From Actinomycetaceae bacterium (GTDB lineage: Bacteria > Actinomycetota > Actinomycetes > Actinomycetales > Actinomycetaceae), in contig JAUNUK010000001.1 in the NCBI GenBank assembly GCA_030538185.1, positions 1-64,000 of the forward strand: a stretch of DNA of 64,000 bases, read 5' to 3'. Position numbers and translations under genes: made by a program. This document shows positions 35,967 through 44,052 of the stretch, one piece after another. The notes under the pieces are model-generated. The model searched no databases. It was not told the origin of the DNA and saw only the letters and a list, made by a program, of their open reading frames with translations. The stretch's first letter is position 1; each line of letters begins with the position of its first letter.

Positions 35967-37568
35967 ATGCCTAAAACAGAAACGCCCGAGGCGCAGCTTG
36001 GACTTGTGGCGCAAAACGTGGCGAAGTACTACTCGGGAGTTCCGGCTCTCTCGGGCGTTTCTGTCCAATGTCGCCCTGGTGAAATCGTTGGTCTTGTTGG
36101 CCACAACGGAGCCGGAAAATCGACATTGTTGAAAATATTTTCAGGCGCACACCGGCACGATGAAGGACATGTGTATCTGGATGGACGAGAAGTCCATTTC
36201 TCGTCGCCTGCGGAAGCAATCTCCAATGGAGTTGCGACTGTGTATCAAGAACTATCCTTGCTGCAAAACTTGAGTGTCACAGAAAATACTTTCCTGGGTC
36301 GAGAACTACGTGGATTGACAGGCATTAATAAAGATTTGATGCGCATCCGCACCCAAGAACTCATGGACAAATTCCAGATTGACGTCGATGTAGACAGGCA
36401 GGTGGGGGACTATCCAGTAGCCACCAGGCAGCTGATGGAAATAGCGATTGCGACCACGCTCAACACTCGTTACTTATTGCTGGACGAGCCTACCACTGCC
36501 CTGGAAGGTGAGCAGGTTGAAAGCCTGCTGGATTATGTGAAACAGGTTTCGGCGAAGGAAAATCTGGGCGTTGTGATCGTCAACCACAAACTTGATGAGC
36601 TCTACCGCATCGCTGATCGTATTGTTGCGCTTGTGGACGGGCAAGTGCGTATTGATGCCAACGCTAAAGAGGTCCCTCACGACGCTGTTGTCGAAGCGAT
36701 CGCTGGGGTGGAGACAGCAGACGAAGTCTTTGAAGGCATTGAGATCAAGGCTTCAAAACATGCGTTGACGAAACAAAAAGGTCAAACAACTCACGTTAAT
36801 GGCGAGAAGAATCAAGCCCTTGTAGTGAAAGATTTACATACACCTTCTTTAAATGGAGTGAATATTGAAATCCACGAAGGTGAGGTATTGGGGCTCTACG
36901 GCCTTGTGGGTGCAGGAAGAACCGAGTTTTTACGAACGCTTTTGGGCTTGGATAAAATTAAGGAAGGCAGTTTAGAACTATTCGGGCAGCCCTATATTCC
37001 TAAGAACCCTAAGGACGCAGGAAAACGAGGGCTGGTTTACCTCACCGAGGAACGCAAGAAAGACGGGATCATCCCAATGATGAACGGTCTGTCTAATGTT
37101 TCTCTACCCGTGGTTGGACGCTATTGTAAACTCGGTTGGCTCTCGCGTCGTTCAATGGATCGGGAATCTCGAGGGATACTCGATAGCCTGCAAATCCGAG
37201 GCAATATTTTTAATGACGTGACGTCTCTTTCGGGAGGGAACCAACAAAAAGTTCTGCTTGCGAGGGCGATTACGCAGCGGCCTCGGATCCTCATGTTGGA
37301 TGAGCCGACAAAGGGTGTGGATATCGGTGTCAAAGCAGAAATACATCGACTTTTGAAGACTATGGCACACGAGTCTGGGCTAGCTGTTTTGGTTGTCTCT
37401 TCAGAGGATGATGAAATAATTGAGGTGTCTGACCGAGTATCTGTATTTGTTTCAGGACGGACAGTGGGTGAATCAATACCTGTAGAGGAACTCAACACTT
37501 CTAGGCTGAGGCAATTAGCGTGGGGTGCTGAGGTATCTGTTAATAACTCAAGAATATCGGACGGATAA
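35967..37568 (+). CDS. Sugar ABC transporter ATPase (RbsA/MglA-like)
   Basis: A 533-residue duplicated ABC ATPase. The first domain has GLVGHNGAGKSTLLKI, a Q-loop region and LLLDEPTTAL. The second has a degenerate Walker A (GLYGLVGAGRTEFLRTL), LSGGNQQKVLLARAI and MLDEPTKGVDIG. The linker between the domains (about residues 255-290) is rich in Lys. Asymmetric Walker A sites are normal for this family. ATG at 35967 follows the binding-protein stop by 4 nt; an in-frame TTG at 35955 is less likely. Confidence 0.92.
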   Translation: MPKTETPEAQLGLVAQNVAKYYSGVPALSGVSVQCRPGEIVGLVGHNGAGKSTLLKIFSGAHRHDEGHVYLDGREVHFSSPAEAISNGVATVYQELSLLQNLSVTENTFLGRELRGLTGINKDLMRIRTQELMDKFQIDVDVDRQVGDYPVATRQLMEIAIATTLNTRYLLLDEPTTALEGEQVESLLDYVKQVSAKENLGVVIVNHKLDELYRIADRIVALVDGQVRIDANAKEVPHDAVVEAIAGVETADEVFEGIEIKASKHALTKQKGQTTHVNGEKNQALVVKDLHTPSLNGVNIEIHEGEVLGLYGLVGAGRTEFLRTLLGLDKIKEGSLELFGQPYIPKNPKDAGKRGLVYLTEERKKDGIIPMMNGLSNVSLPVVGRYCKLGWLSRRSMDRESRGILDSLQIRGNIFNDVTSLSGGNQQKVLLARAITQRPRILMLDEPTKGVDIGVKAEIHRLLKTMAHESGLAVLVVSSEDDEIIEVSDRVSVFVSGRTVGESIPVEELNTSRLRQLAWGAEVSVNNSRISDG

Positions 37569-37570
37569 AA

Positions 37571-38194
37571 ATGGGTGCAAATGTTATTGAGGCAGCTAAA
37601 ATACAGATTTTATCTGAGGCTAAGGCTGTTGCAGATGTGGCTAATCAATTGGATGAATCATTTATTGAGATCGCCAAGTTGTTATTGGTCTGTGAGGGGA
37701 AGGTGATTGTCACTGGCTCAGGGACTTCGGGAGCCACGGGCAGAAGATTGGCGCATCTGCTTTCTGTATGTGGCACTCCAGCTGTCTACCTGCACCCTAT
37801 GGATTCCCTACACGGCACGATGGGGGCTGTCACGCCCAAGGATGTGGTTATCGCCATCTCGAAGGGCGGGGAGTCAGCTGAAATTAATCAGCTGTGTACG
37901 ATCTTAAAGAGTAAAGGTTCAACAATTATCGCTCTCACCGCCGAAGCAGATTCAACCCTCGGTCGTCTAAGCAACGTAAAAGCTATTGTGACCACACCCG
38001 AGGGTGCCGATCCTGGCAACACGATTGCTATGGGGTCCACCCTTGTCACAAGTGTCTGGGGGGATGCATTGGCCTACGTATTGATGCGTTTAAGGAAAGT
38101 ACCCTGGGAACAGATGATGTCCACGCATCCTGGCGGTGCCGTGGGACTGAGGAAAGATCTTCCTGTTGCACTAGAACCCTTGAGTCTTGAATAA
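37571..38194 (+). CDS. SIS-domain sugar isomerase (KpsF/GutQ-like)
   Basis: A 207-residue SIS-domain protein without CBS domains. The phosphosugar loop GKVIVTGSGTSGATGRRLAHL and AISKGGESAEINQL are intact, and a C-terminal MSTHPGGAVGL matches the HP-G-A-G motif of arabinose-5-phosphate isomerases. It likely interconverts an aldose- and ketose-phosphate made by the adjacent kinases. It starts 3 nt after the ATPase stop, so it is part of the transporter operon. Confidence 0.85.
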   Translation: MGANVIEAAKIQILSEAKAVADVANQLDESFIEIAKLLLVCEGKVIVTGSGTSGATGRRLAHLLSVCGTPAVYLHPMDSLHGTMGAVTPKDVVIAISKGGESAEINQLCTILKSKGSTIIALTAEADSTLGRLSNVKAIVTTPEGADPGNTIAMGSTLVTSVWGDALAYVLMRLRKVPWEQMMSTHPGGAVGLRKDLPVALEPLSLE

Positions 38195-38217
38195 CTAACC
38201 GAAGGCAGTGAGTACAG

Positions 38218-39678
38218 ATGGATCTTGTATGTGGAGTTGATTCTTCGACACAATCCTCAACTGTTGAGGTTAGGAGGCTAGACACCTTCGAGCTTGTGGG
38301 CACGGCACGTATTCCGCTTGTAAAAACTACCCCACCTGTTTCAGAGCATGACCCCAATGACTGGTGGGACGCTATGTGCTCAGCCATTCAAACGCTTAGC
38401 ACGCAAGGTGTTCGACTTTCGGACATTCGAGCGATATCTGTGTCTGGTCAATGCCACGGGCTCGTTCCCTTGGACAGTGAGTGTCGTGTTATTCGCAAAG
38501 CCAAGTTGTGGAACGACACGACAAGCGCTCCCCAGGTTGACGAATTAATGGGATTCTTCGATAGGGGCCAGTGGTCGAACCGCATGGGGATAATCCCCAA
38601 CCCTGCGCACACGGTGTCCAAGCTTTTGTGGCTGAAACAAAATGAGCCTGAAAACTTCGACAAAATCGCGCATATCCTTCTTCCACATGACTACCTCACT
38701 TGGAGGTTGACCGGGCAGTTCGCTACAGATCGTTCAGAGGCTTCGGGAACGGGGTACTGGTCAGCTGTCTCTCAACAGTACGACAATGACCTGTTAAGAA
38801 CCACGATTGACGGCGACATGGCCTGGGAAACTATTGTGCCAGAGGTTCTTCCACCTGATGCTGTCGCGGGAATGGTCACTCAAGAAGCGGCACAGGCTAC
38901 CGGATTGCCAGCAGGTATTCCCGTGGCAATTGGCGGAGGTGATCAACACGTTGGAGCACTTGGCCTGGGCTTGGGTCTGGGTGATCTTGCCTATTCTCTA
39001 GGAACTTCTGGGGTTGTTTTGGCAACGCATGATTCTCCTGTCCGAGATGAACAAGGTTGGGTTGACGGTGTTTGTGATGCGGCTGGTGGCTGGTTGCCGC
39101 TGGTTTGCACGCTAAACGCCACAAAAGTCACCGATACTTTCGCCAGGCTGCTCGGCGTATCTGTCCAAGACCTCGGGGTCCTAGCATTGAAAGCTGATAT
39201 GAGTGCCCCGCGGCCTGTGTTAGTCGCCTATCTGGATGGTGAGCGTTCGCCCTCACGTCCGGGGGCAGCGGGGTTACTCGGTAATTTGAACAACACTGTG
39301 AATTCCGAAGATGTTGCTCTGGCGGCTTTTGAGGGGGTCATTGTGGGTTTATTACGGGGTCAGCGCAGGATTGAAGATCTGGGGGTTGATACATCGGGTC
39401 GGATTTTAGTCGCCGGGGGCGGCGCTAGGGCGCAGGCATACCGGCAGGTATTGGCTGATCACACCGGACGTGATGTGTACCAAGTTGATGCCCCTGAAGC
39501 TACCGCCAGGGGTGCGTGCATCCAAGCAGTGACCATACTGAGGCAACAGACCGATAGGAACGCAAACATAGCAGCAGTCCGAGACTCCTTACTGCCGCCA
39601 GTCGTATCAGTGACCGCCCCAAGACAAGAAGCACCTTGGGCAGGCCTTATGGATACTTACTTGGACCTTGCCAAATAA
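38218..39678 (+). CDS. Xylulokinase-like FGGY kinase
   Basis: A 486-residue FGGY kinase. The N-terminal loop VCGVDSSTQSSTVEV, the substrate motif VSGQCHGLVPLD and IGGGDQHVGALGLG are close to xylulokinase. The C-terminal VAGGGARAQAYRQVLAD holds the adenosine site. It ends the transporter operon. A second, more distant FGGY kinase is encoded at 28591, so two ketose substrates or two successive steps are possible. Confidence 0.88.
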   Translation: MDLVCGVDSSTQSSTVEVRRLDTFELVGTARIPLVKTTPPVSEHDPNDWWDAMCSAIQTLSTQGVRLSDIRAISVSGQCHGLVPLDSECRVIRKAKLWNDTTSAPQVDELMGFFDRGQWSNRMGIIPNPAHTVSKLLWLKQNEPENFDKIAHILLPHDYLTWRLTGQFATDRSEASGTGYWSAVSQQYDNDLLRTTIDGDMAWETIVPEVLPPDAVAGMVTQEAAQATGLPAGIPVAIGGGDQHVGALGLGLGLGDLAYSLGTSGVVLATHDSPVRDEQGWVDGVCDAAGGWLPLVCTLNATKVTDTFARLLGVSVQDLGVLALKADMSAPRPVLVAYLDGERSPSRPGAAGLLGNLNNTVNSEDVALAAFEGVIVGLLRGQRRIEDLGVDTSGRILVAGGGARAQAYRQVLADHTGRDVYQVDAPEATARGACIQAVTILRQQTDRNANIAAVRDSLLPPVVSVTAPRQEAPWAGLMDTYLDLAK

Positions 39679-39813
39679 CTCGCACTGTTGTGGCAATCCC
39701 ACGAAAGTGGTCATGACGCCACTGCACCGGCGGGCTACTTCCTGTAGTGGCGGGGTTGGGTGGCTGTGGGGCGGGCGTCGGCAGGTTGGGACAGACTCGG
39801 TTAGCATTTAGGG

Positions 39814-41220
39814 GTGAGTTTCGGACAGAGGGGCACAGACCCGGAGGACCCGCAGGCGCAAGACAGCCTTTCTCCGTCCGCGCCTGAAACCCCTGCCGAC
39901 AGCAACAACGGGCCGCCCTCGAAAAACACTGATCCCTTAGTTCAAGCTCCCGACGTCACCCTTGCCCCCGCTCCGTTTGCCGCCTTCACCGACGCGGACG
40001 TTGATCCAGCACAGGCACCTCAACAGCCTAAACGTCGACTCAAGAGGGATCGTTCGGCGCGTATTCGTTTAAAGGAAACCGCCGAGGACAGGGACATTTC
40101 CGAGGGCGACACAGGCGCCAGTCCTTTCCTAAGGGTGCACCCTCAAACTTTCGACACCGACCAGCCTGTATCTGGCCTGGAACAAGACCAAGGCAAGCAG
40201 CAGAAAAACACAGCGCTAGCCGAGTTGGCTAAGTTGGCTGCTGCCGAACAAGAGTTGGCCACCAAAACCACGGATGTCCACGAAGATCTGGGGCTGCGTG
40301 AAGGATCCGAGGTGCGTGCTGAGTCCGCAACCCCAGCCGCAACCCGCGACACCAGGGAATCCCCCACACAGCGCGCACGTCAACGCAGCAGCCGTATTGC
40401 GCCCCCTAAACCTTGGCAGATATGGGTGGGGCGGGTGGCCATTTTGATCTCTTGCGCCGCTCTTTTCCTGGGTTTTCGCCTGCTGACCTTTGCCCCGGAT
40501 GCCACTGATTCCTATGGTGCTGCCGTCATTATTATGGATGCCCTCCCCATCGACATCCCTGAACCGGACTCCGATGAACCAGCCGTCACCACGGATGGAA
40601 CCACCGAAGGAAACCCGTCAACCAACGCCGAGCTAATGCCGGTCACCACCGTCAACGCCGGGGTGCTCAATGAGGACGTGCCCTACCGCGGATCGGGAAG
40701 TTTGGTTCTCATGGGTGGGGAACAACCAGCACCTAAGGCCGGTCCGGTCGTCCCTTTCCAGGTTGAGGTTGAAGAAGGCGTGCCTGTCGATGGTGTGATC
40801 TTCGCAGAATCGGTATTCCAAATACTCAATGACAACCGCTCATGGAGTTCAGATAGCCAATTCACTTTTGCTCGAACGACACAGGACGCCAAGTTCTCGG
40901 TCGTGCTTGCCACACCAGCCACAACGGACCGTCTGTGTCGACCTCTGTACACGGCAGGTTCGCAAAGTTGTCGCAATGGACGCAATGTTGTCATCAACGC
41001 AGAGCGTTGGGTTACAGGTTCGCAGGCATTTGTCGCCTCGGGTGGAGACATCAACGGATATCGCATCTACGTTATTAACCACGAGGTCGGCCACGCATTA
41101 GGACACAATCACATCAGGTGTAGCGGATACGGTGCGTTAGCGAACGTCATGCAACAGCAGACAGGCGGCTCTGGCCGTTGTGTTCCTAATGGGTGGCCTT
41201 ACCCGGAGGCTTCGCCGTAA
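39814..41220 (+). CDS. DUF3152 membrane-anchored metalloprotease-like protein
   Basis: A 468-residue protein. Residues 1-200 are cytoplasmic, low-complexity, rich in Asp/Pro/Gln. A single membrane helix lies near 208-228 (VGRVAILISCAALFLGFRLL), followed by an extracellular linker and the DUF3152 domain. The zinc-metalloprotease motif HEVGHALGHNH (HExxHxxGxxH) is near residue 420 and is followed by CSGYGALANVMQQQ. The domain is conserved in actinobacteria, with proposed but unproven protease activity. The start is GTG at 39814. It precedes an ECF sigma factor gene on the same strand. Confidence 0.85.
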   Translation: MSFGQRGTDPEDPQAQDSLSPSAPETPADSNNGPPSKNTDPLVQAPDVTLAPAPFAAFTDADVDPAQAPQQPKRRLKRDRSARIRLKETAEDRDISEGDTGASPFLRVHPQTFDTDQPVSGLEQDQGKQQKNTALAELAKLAAAEQELATKTTDVHEDLGLREGSEVRAESATPAATRDTRESPTQRARQRSSRIAPPKPWQIWVGRVAILISCAALFLGFRLLTFAPDATDSYGAAVIIMDALPIDIPEPDSDEPAVTTDGTTEGNPSTNAELMPVTTVNAGVLNEDVPYRGSGSLVLMGGEQPAPKAGPVVPFQVEVEEGVPVDGVIFAESVFQILNDNRSWSSDSQFTFARTTQDAKFSVVLATPATTDRLCRPLYTAGSQSCRNGRNVVINAERWVTGSQAFVASGGDINGYRIYVINHEVGHALGHNHIRCSGYGALANVMQQQTGGSGRCVPNGWPYPEASP

Positions 41221-41320
41221 CTTTTTCTTACAATGATGTGACACTGGAGCGACACGTCTGTGGAAAAATACTGCGAGTATTGTTGTGATTATTGTCGTGT
41301 GACTAGGGGGTGAACAGAGC

Positions 41321-41965
41321 ATGCCTTCCGCGAAGAACGCTTCGGACGGCAATGATGCCCTGGTTATGGCACCCTCTTCACCGCCAGATGAACTGGAAGA
41401 CGCCCTCGGCAATGATGTAGTTGATGAAGAAATCGACCTTGATGCGAGCCTGGATGTCCACCGTGACTCAGACGCGCCGACACACGACGAACAATGGTTT
41501 GACCAGCTATTTCGTGAACACGCCACCGCGATTGTGAAGTACTTATTGCGGCGCGGTGCCTATGACGAGGCCGAGGATCTGGCTTCCGAAGTTTTTGCGA
41601 CCGCCTGGCGCAAGCGCGAGGTCGTGCCTGACGGATATGAGTTGCCGTGGTTGTATCGCACTGCGGGGTGGACGCTGCAAAACTGGCGCAGGCGCATTAA
41701 GGCCGTGCCTCTGGGGGACAACGAAGATCTACTAGACACCCCTGACCAGAGGAACCCAGAAGATCAAGTCAGTGAGCAAGACGCCATGCGTCGAGCCTTG
41801 TCTTCATTAAGTGAACGCGATCGCGAAATTTTGGTGCTGCACGCCTGGGATGGGTTGAGTGGCGATCAGCTGGCTAAACACCTGGGGATTTCCAGAGGAG
41901 GCGCAGATGCGGCCCTGTCTAGGGCAAGGACACGCCTAGAACAAGCAATCACGGATGTGATGTGA
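41321..41965 (+). CDS. ECF-type RNA polymerase sigma factor
   Basis: A 214-residue sigma-70 family protein. It has an unusual acidic N-terminal ~55 residues, then region 2 (LFREHATAIVKYLLRRGAYDEAEDLASEVFATAWR) and region 4 (LSSLSERDREILVLHAWDGLSGDQLAKHLGISRGGADAALSRART). The next gene encodes a large single-pass membrane protein, the usual position of an anti-sigma partner. The start has GGGGGTG upstream. Confidence 0.88.
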   Translation: MPSAKNASDGNDALVMAPSSPPDELEDALGNDVVDEEIDLDASLDVHRDSDAPTHDEQWFDQLFREHATAIVKYLLRRGAYDEAEDLASEVFATAWRKREVVPDGYELPWLYRTAGWTLQNWRRRIKAVPLGDNEDLLDTPDQRNPEDQVSEQDAMRRALSSLSERDREILVLHAWDGLSGDQLAKHLGISRGGADAALSRARTRLEQAITDVM

Positions 41966-42073
41966 GACACGTGCTATATGACCTGCAAGAAAAGCCTTTG
42001 TCGACACATGTATATGTAAAGCAAGGAAATCGGGGGAAACCCCGCGATAGTCGCGCGTAAGAAAGGGATAACG

Positions 42074-43840
42074 ATGGCACGCTGGCAAGCCGACGGGTCT
42101 GATGACCTCATGTCGCTGCTGCGCGCCTGTGATCCTGGAGAAAACATAGACCTTGACCTGGGTGCTTTACGCGCCAAAGTGGATGCGGCCATCGCTGCGC
42201 AGAGTGTGGATGCCTCTGCGGATGTTGCGAACGTTACGGATGTCGAAACCGAGGCTAGCGTTACACCTTTGAAGACACGTAGGAACACTGCTGGTCCAGA
42301 GGTTATTGCGATCGCCGCACGGCGCCGTTGGCTTCCCCCCATGGCGGCGGCAGCCTCGGTCGCGGCTGTTGTGGCCGTCGGTGTGGGCGTATTTGCACAG
42401 TCCATCCCAGGCGGTCCGGGACTTCCGGGACTGCCAGGACGTTCACCCCTGCTTCCTGCCGCCTCGCAGATGTCGGTTGAGGGGGCTTCCACCAGGCTAG
42501 ATTTAATAGAAAAAGACGTCACCTTCGAAGCCTCCGGGCTATCTGACGAGGGCGGCAAAGCAACAGTCTTTACCTATGCGAAGAACTCAAAACCCACCAC
42601 CCAAGACGTGTCAAAACTGGCGAACTCTTTGGGGCTTGGCGGGGATGTTAAGAAGGTTGGTGACGCATACCTGGTGGCAGGCATGTCGGGTGCCTCCCTG
42701 CGGGTGTCGATCGATCCCTTGGCTTCTTTGGTTTTTGCAAACCCAGCGGTGGCCGTGCCCGACTGCATTCCTGTAGCCAAGAATCCGAATGAAACGGGTG
42801 CTCCTGGTACTACGGTCGCGCCGTCTTCGCCCTCGGCCGGGATTCCTCTGGAAACGCCGACGGTTTTGCCGACGAATCCGGGGGGCACCTCGCCGGGCAC
42901 GTCTCCCTCAGACACAACGCCAACCTCGCCTTCCCCGACTTCTCCTACCTCCCCGCCCTCTCCGACCTATACCCCTAGCCCGGAACCAACCTATTGGCCG
43001 ACCACACCGCCTTCGACGGGGACGATGGCGCCGCCGATCAAACCCGCTGACCCTGGGATCGCGATCCCGAACCCTGCGGCAACGTCAGAGCGTGCCGAAC
43101 ATCTTTCGGCTGTGATCCCGGCTGGCGGCGCGGGTGCAGGGGCCGCTGGTTTTGCCCAGGCCGTCAGCATCAAGACGGTGAATCCCAAAGACGATGCCAC
43201 TACGCCTCTGGCTACGACCACACCTTCTGCGCCTGCGCCCTCGCAGGCGGGTAACGTGCTTTCACAAACTAAGACGCCTGTGCCTCCGGCCGAGGTGAAT
43301 GTTGGGGAAGGGGCAACAAAGCTGAACGTGGTCACCACTCCCGAATGTGTTCCGCAGCCGGCCCCCTCTCGCGCGCAGGCTGTGGCAGAGGTTGTAAAGG
43401 TCGCTCAGGCTTTGGGCGCGACGGTTACGACGGCTCAGGCCACAGTCATATCGAATGCTGGGGTGACGACACTGAGCGTTCCTGTGACGATCAATGGGCA
43501 GCAAACCGCTACAACCTGGCAGGCGACCGTGACCGCGAAGGGCGTTTCTTCGGTGCGTGGACAGCTGGGGTCACAAGAAAAACTTGGCACCTACAAGGTC
43601 GTTTCGCAGGCGGAGGCCGTCAAGCGACTCAACGATGCAAAGTACGGGCCGCTCGATGTTATGGGTGTGGCCGGTGCCCCGGTTAGCGGCAAGGTGGATA
43701 TAGTCTCGGCCTCTTTGTCATCTTCGTCCGTGAAACAAGCTGATGGTTCGTCCTTGGTTATGCCCGTTTACAATATGACCGACGGGCAAGGGCGCGTGTG
43801 GACCGTTTTGGCTGTCGATGAGCAAAAGTTGAAAGACTAG
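42074..43840 (+). CDS. Large single-pass membrane protein, probable partner of the ECF sigma factor
   Basis: A 588-residue protein. The cytoplasmic N-terminus (about 1-85, MARWQADGSDDLMSLLRACD) is the size of an anti-sigma domain but lacks a clear ZAS zinc motif. The membrane helix is at about 93-115 (AAAASVAAVVAVGVGVFA). The extracellular part has a Pro/Ser/Thr-rich linker (about 250-320) and a C-terminal domain with two VV-TPECVPQ/VAVPDCIP-type Cys positions. Position directly after the sigma gene suggests it senses an envelope signal. Not recognised as a named family. Confidence 0.65.
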   Translation: MARWQADGSDDLMSLLRACDPGENIDLDLGALRAKVDAAIAAQSVDASADVANVTDVETEASVTPLKTRRNTAGPEVIAIAARRRWLPPMAAAASVAAVVAVGVGVFAQSIPGGPGLPGLPGRSPLLPAASQMSVEGASTRLDLIEKDVTFEASGLSDEGGKATVFTYAKNSKPTTQDVSKLANSLGLGGDVKKVGDAYLVAGMSGASLRVSIDPLASLVFANPAVAVPDCIPVAKNPNETGAPGTTVAPSSPSAGIPLETPTVLPTNPGGTSPGTSPSDTTPTSPSPTSPTSPPSPTYTPSPEPTYWPTTPPSTGTMAPPIKPADPGIAIPNPAATSERAEHLSAVIPAGGAGAGAAGFAQAVSIKTVNPKDDATTPLATTTPSAPAPSQAGNVLSQTKTPVPPAEVNVGEGATKLNVVTTPECVPQPAPSRAQAVAEVVKVAQALGATVTTAQATVISNAGVTTLSVPVTINGQQTATTWQATVTAKGVSSVRGQLGSQEKLGTYKVVSQAEAVKRLNDAKYGPLDVMGVAGAPVSGKVDIVSASLSSSSVKQADGSSLVMPVYNMTDGQGRVWTVLAVDEQKLKD

Positions 43841-44052
43841 CTAGCGCTGCACTGAGAGTGACACAAGAGCTATTGGGGCGTCGCCCTCGGCAATGTAGTT
43901 GGTAAACCGGATATTGCCCCGGATATTGCCCCGGAAATTTCCGAGGCCAGAAGAAAAGTTGCAAGTGGGCCTTTGGGCCTGAAGTTGCTAGTATTGTCGC
44001 GGTGCGGAAAGTCCCGCACGACTTAATATGCGACCTTGGAGGCTCACCCAAC
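43841..44052. other. Leader of ppdK with direct repeats
   Basis: The stretch contains a tandem direct repeat GGATATTGCCCC (43910-43933) followed by a partial third copy GGAAATTTCC, and a CCGAGGGC motif copy in the reverse orientation at 43883. The ribosome site CTTGGAGG lies about 13 nt before the ppdK ATG. No gene is present. Confidence 0.5.
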
